Below, piece by piece: positions 62,101-64,000 of a stretch of 64,000 bases of DNA. The DNA is from Enoplolaimus lenunculus (lineage: Eukaryota > Nematoda > Enoplea > Enoplida > Thoracostomopsidae). Position 1 is the stretch's first letter. Every line of letters starts with the position of its first letter. The position numbers were made by a program, and so were the translations under genes. Below the pieces are notes generated by a model. The model worked only from the letters and a program-made list of their open reading frames with translations. It was not told where the DNA came from and made no database searches. The stretch spans positions 1 through 64,000 of the forward strand of contig JASANG010000546.1 of NCBI GenBank assembly GCA_030248215.1. Reading direction: 5' to 3'.

Positions 62101-64000
62101 ACAGGATCAGAATATAGAGTTCCTTACTACCCCTAACAAGCAAATGGTCACGTACAACCCACCACAGTCTACCGAAACAGTGAAACCGGTGGCCTTGACT
62201 ACCACTGACATGGTCATGCCTGATTTTAAGGAACGACAAACCAAAGTATTGGGAAGCGTTAAGTTCGAGGGATCAGTATTGAACTCAGGACAGCTAGAGC
62301 AGTTGAAGAGCGTCCTCGCTAAAAACGCTGATGTCTTCAGCATACATGATTTCGATTTAGGTAGATGCCCCCACTATAAACATCATATAGACACGCATGA
62401 CGCCAAACCAATAAAATCTGTGCCCTATCGCATGCCACACAGCCAGCGTGAGAAACTGCGCGGAGAGCTCGATGATATGCTTAATCACGGTTTAATCCGG
62501 CCCTCAAACTCTCCCTGGGGAGCCCCAATAGTATATGTGGAGAAGCATGATAAAACCCTACGATTATGCACTGACTTTCGCAAGCTGAACGCTGTGGCTG
62601 ACTCAGACATTTTCCCCTTACCTCGCATAGATGACATCCTGGGTAGTTTGAAAAACACCAAGTTTATGTCCAGCATTGATCTGTCCAAGGGTTTTTGGCA
62701 AATAGAGTTAGATGAGGCTTCTAAAGAGCGCACTGCTTTCGTAACTGTACATGGCCAATTTGAATACAATGTGTTGCCCTTCGGACTGAACTCTTCCCCA
62801 GGAGCTTTTCAGAGGTGCATGGCTATGCTAATGCAAGGATTGGAATGGCAAAAAGTCCTCATTTACATAGACGACCTGCTGGTTTTCTCACCCTCTTTCG
62901 AACAACATTTAATCGACTTGGAAGAAGTTTTTGGGCGTTTCCGAGCCGCTAAAATGAAATTAAAACCATCCAAATGTCAGTTCGGACAAAAATACCTCAA
63001 ATACTTAGGGCACATAATAAGTGCGGAAGGCGTTGAGCCTGACCCTGAAAAAGTGGACGCTATCAAAAACTTTGGCACACCACACAGCCTTAAGGGTGTT
63101 ATGAGCTTCTTGGGGATTGCTGGATACTACCAAAAGTTTGTCCCGCATTTTTCTGAACTGGCTGAACCTTTAAACAACCTGAAACGTAAGGATGTCAAAT
63201 TCGAGTGGACCACGGACTGCCAAAACAGTTTTGATAAATTGAAGGCCGCGCTGTGTAGCAAGCCCCTCTTAATTTACCCCGACTTTAGTAAACCCTTCGT
63301 ATTACAGACAGATGCATCTAATTTTGCAGTAGGGGCGGTGCTGTCCCAAAAGACCGACAAAGGCGTCCAACCAGTGGCCTATGCCAGCAAGGCGCTTATC
63401 AATTACCAAAGACGGTACGCCTCTATGGAAAAGGAATGTTATGCCATCAGGTGGGCTGTCCAACATTTCAAGCATTATTTGTACGGGCACAAGTTCCACG
63501 TAGAAACCGATCATAAACCATTGTGTGCCTTATTTAAACGGCCCCCGGAAAATTCCAAAATGTTACAGTGGAAAAGTGAGATCCAATTGGACTATGGGGA
63601 CATAGAAATCACCTATCGACCCGGAACTAGTAATGGTAATGCTGATGCTCTCTCACGTGACCCTCGACTGGACAAACCTCCTGAGGAACCATCCGATGAC
63701 CTTCAAGAACGCATAGACATGGAACGTCTACCCGATAGCTCAATTAAGCTAGCTGCCGCCCTTACTAGGCGTAAAACACCCAAATTCAGTAAGGCAACCT
63801 CCGAGGGCAGTGAGACCGAATCCGTGACTCAAGAGGAAGATCCCGTCAGTAGTGAGTCGGAGGCTAGTAGCAGTACACCACGCCGACGCCGGCGTCGGGC
63901 GCCAAAACCAACCACTTCCTCCAGGGGTGGATCAAAGGGCCCTCGAACGCCGTCTACCAGTGGAAAGGGTCCTTTGTTACCTCAACCTAAGAAGGGGTTA
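59120..64000 (+). CDS. Retroelement B envelope-protease-RT-RNase H polyprotein, open at edge
   Basis: A single frame without a stop to the window end (about 1,627 codons). Order: short hydrophilic leader, envelope-like domain with its own signal peptide, aspartic protease, reverse transcriptase, RNase H, basic tail. It is in phase with the 1,421-codon ORF across one UAG. The domain order env-PR-RT-RH differs from the usual gag-PR-RT-RH-IN-env of Gypsy-type elements. Because the envelope precedes pol in one frame, cleavage by signal peptidase or the element's own protease would be needed to release pol into the cytosol. Confidence 0.9.
59230..61150 (+). CDS. Envelope-like domain of element B (class I fusion type)
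   Basis: A signal-peptide-like stretch (LRVAALLSLTMLTLFLPVGC, about 59,260) starts it. A cysteine-rich surface part follows, then the furin-type site RPRRKR (about 59,720) directly before a glycine/alanine-rich fusion-peptide-like segment (FVGALIGMLAASGIGALGM) and a long helical heptad region. A membrane anchor (ISLAVVCIVVALLVLTCWLY, about 60,980-61,040) ends the domain. The layout fits the F-like envelope proteins of errantiviruses and baculoviruses. It would drive membrane fusion if made. It is unlike the envelope-like domain of Gypsy A, so the two elements acquired envelopes independently. Confidence 0.75.
61430..61780 (+). CDS. Aspartic protease domain of element B
   Basis: LLDTGADISLITQ (about 61,495) is the active-site motif of retropepsins and YDCILGTDFL (about 61,703) the second conserved element, with normal spacing of about 65 residues. 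It follows the envelope's cytoplasmic tail in the same frame. Confidence 0.9.
62260..63660 (+). CDS. Reverse transcriptase and RNase H of element B
   Basis: RT blocks in order: PYRMPHSQREKL, SPWGAPIVYVEKHDKTLRL, CTDFRKLNAV, SIDLSKGFWQIEL, LPFGLNSSPGAFQRCM, YIDDLLVFSPS (about 62,863), LKYLGHIIS, SFLGIAGYYQKFVPHF. RNase H follows with LQTDASNFAVGAVLSQ (about 63,304), EKECYAIRWAV, TDHKPL and NADALSRDP (about 63,640). All catalytic aspartates are present, so the enzyme looks intact. Typical Ty3/Gypsy lengths. Confidence 0.95.
63661..64000 (+). CDS. Acidic then Arg/Ser/Pro-rich tail after RNase H
   Basis: After ALSRDP the frame has about 60 acidic residues (SEGSETESVTQEEDPVSSES) and then a basic run (STPRRRRRRAPKP, about 63,877) with Ser/Gly/Pro/Lys to the edge. 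Gypsy elements usually go directly from RNase H to the H2C2 integrase domain. Here at least 110 disordered residues intervene. The integrase must lie beyond the window. Confidence 0.7.

Larger units (their letters stand above)
50502..64000 (+). mobile_element. Gypsy-type retroelement B, runs off right edge
   Basis: Order: leader, gag (capsid, zinc knuckle), acidic linker, 1,421-codon ORF of unknown family, UAG, envelope-like domain, protease, RT, RNase H, basic tail. Integrase and 3' LTR lie beyond the window. RT and protease motifs place it in Ty3/Gypsy. The intact reading frames over more than 9 kb show that this is a young or functional copy, apart from the gag stops. Confidence 0.85.

Noticed and set aside
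1..64000. Prokaryotic or plasmid origin
   Set aside because: LTR retroelements with tRNA priming, MITEs, CCAAT/TATA/initiator promoters and long non-coding stretches are eukaryotic; there are no operons with ribosome binding sites.

Overview
The window is eukaryotic and almost certainly from an invertebrate animal. It holds no ordinary host gene that I can recognise. It is a pile-up of mobile elements: two different Ty3/Gypsy-type LTR retroelements that both carry an envelope-like domain, a very large element with terminal inverted repeats (TIRs), two small TIR elements, and decayed copies. An arthropod-like origin is suggested by TATA plus TCAGTT initiator motifs in the long TIRs, but no species can be named.

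Layout. 1-4.5 kb: remnants of an LTR element (a frame-broken ORF, a polypurine tract, a probable LTR start and a possible gag start). 4.87-44.17 kb: a unit of about 39 kb bounded by TIRs of about 2.9 kb. Each TIR carries a CCAAT/TATA/initiator promoter pointing out of the unit and an array of repeats of about 175 bp. Inside it are Gypsy element A (7,990-16,633, minus strand, 395-bp LTRs, CACC target duplication), a minus-strand cluster of unusual ORFs (24.95-19.0 kb), a third, diverged TIR-like block (26.4-28.5 kb), another member of the same gene family (32.2-30.7 kb), and a decayed inverted copy of element B (about 36.9-40.8 kb). 45.1-64 kb: a palindrome-rich MITE, then Gypsy-type element B, whose 5' part is duplicated in tandem (45.7-48.9 and 50.5-53.7 kb, nearly identical). 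A 1.57-kb TIR element lies between the two copies. Element B then runs off the right edge.

The most novel content is of two kinds. First, the large TIR unit carries a family of at least three proteins in which a NADAR domain (YbiA / ADP-ribose glycosidase type) is followed by an SGNH-hydrolase-like domain, next to a compact set of overlapping ORFs that includes a paralogous pair with UAG at matching positions. Second, both Gypsy elements place the envelope upstream of protease and reverse transcriptase, not at the 3' end. In element B a 1,421-codon ORF of unknown family is separated by a single in-frame UAG from an open frame of more than 1,600 codons that encodes envelope, protease, RT and RNase H.

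Many ORFs carry in-frame stops or frameshifts. Some look like decay (Gypsy A integrase, the NADAR copy at 31 kb). Others sit at domain boundaries and may be recoding sites. Domain calls rest on motifs read by eye; no search was run.
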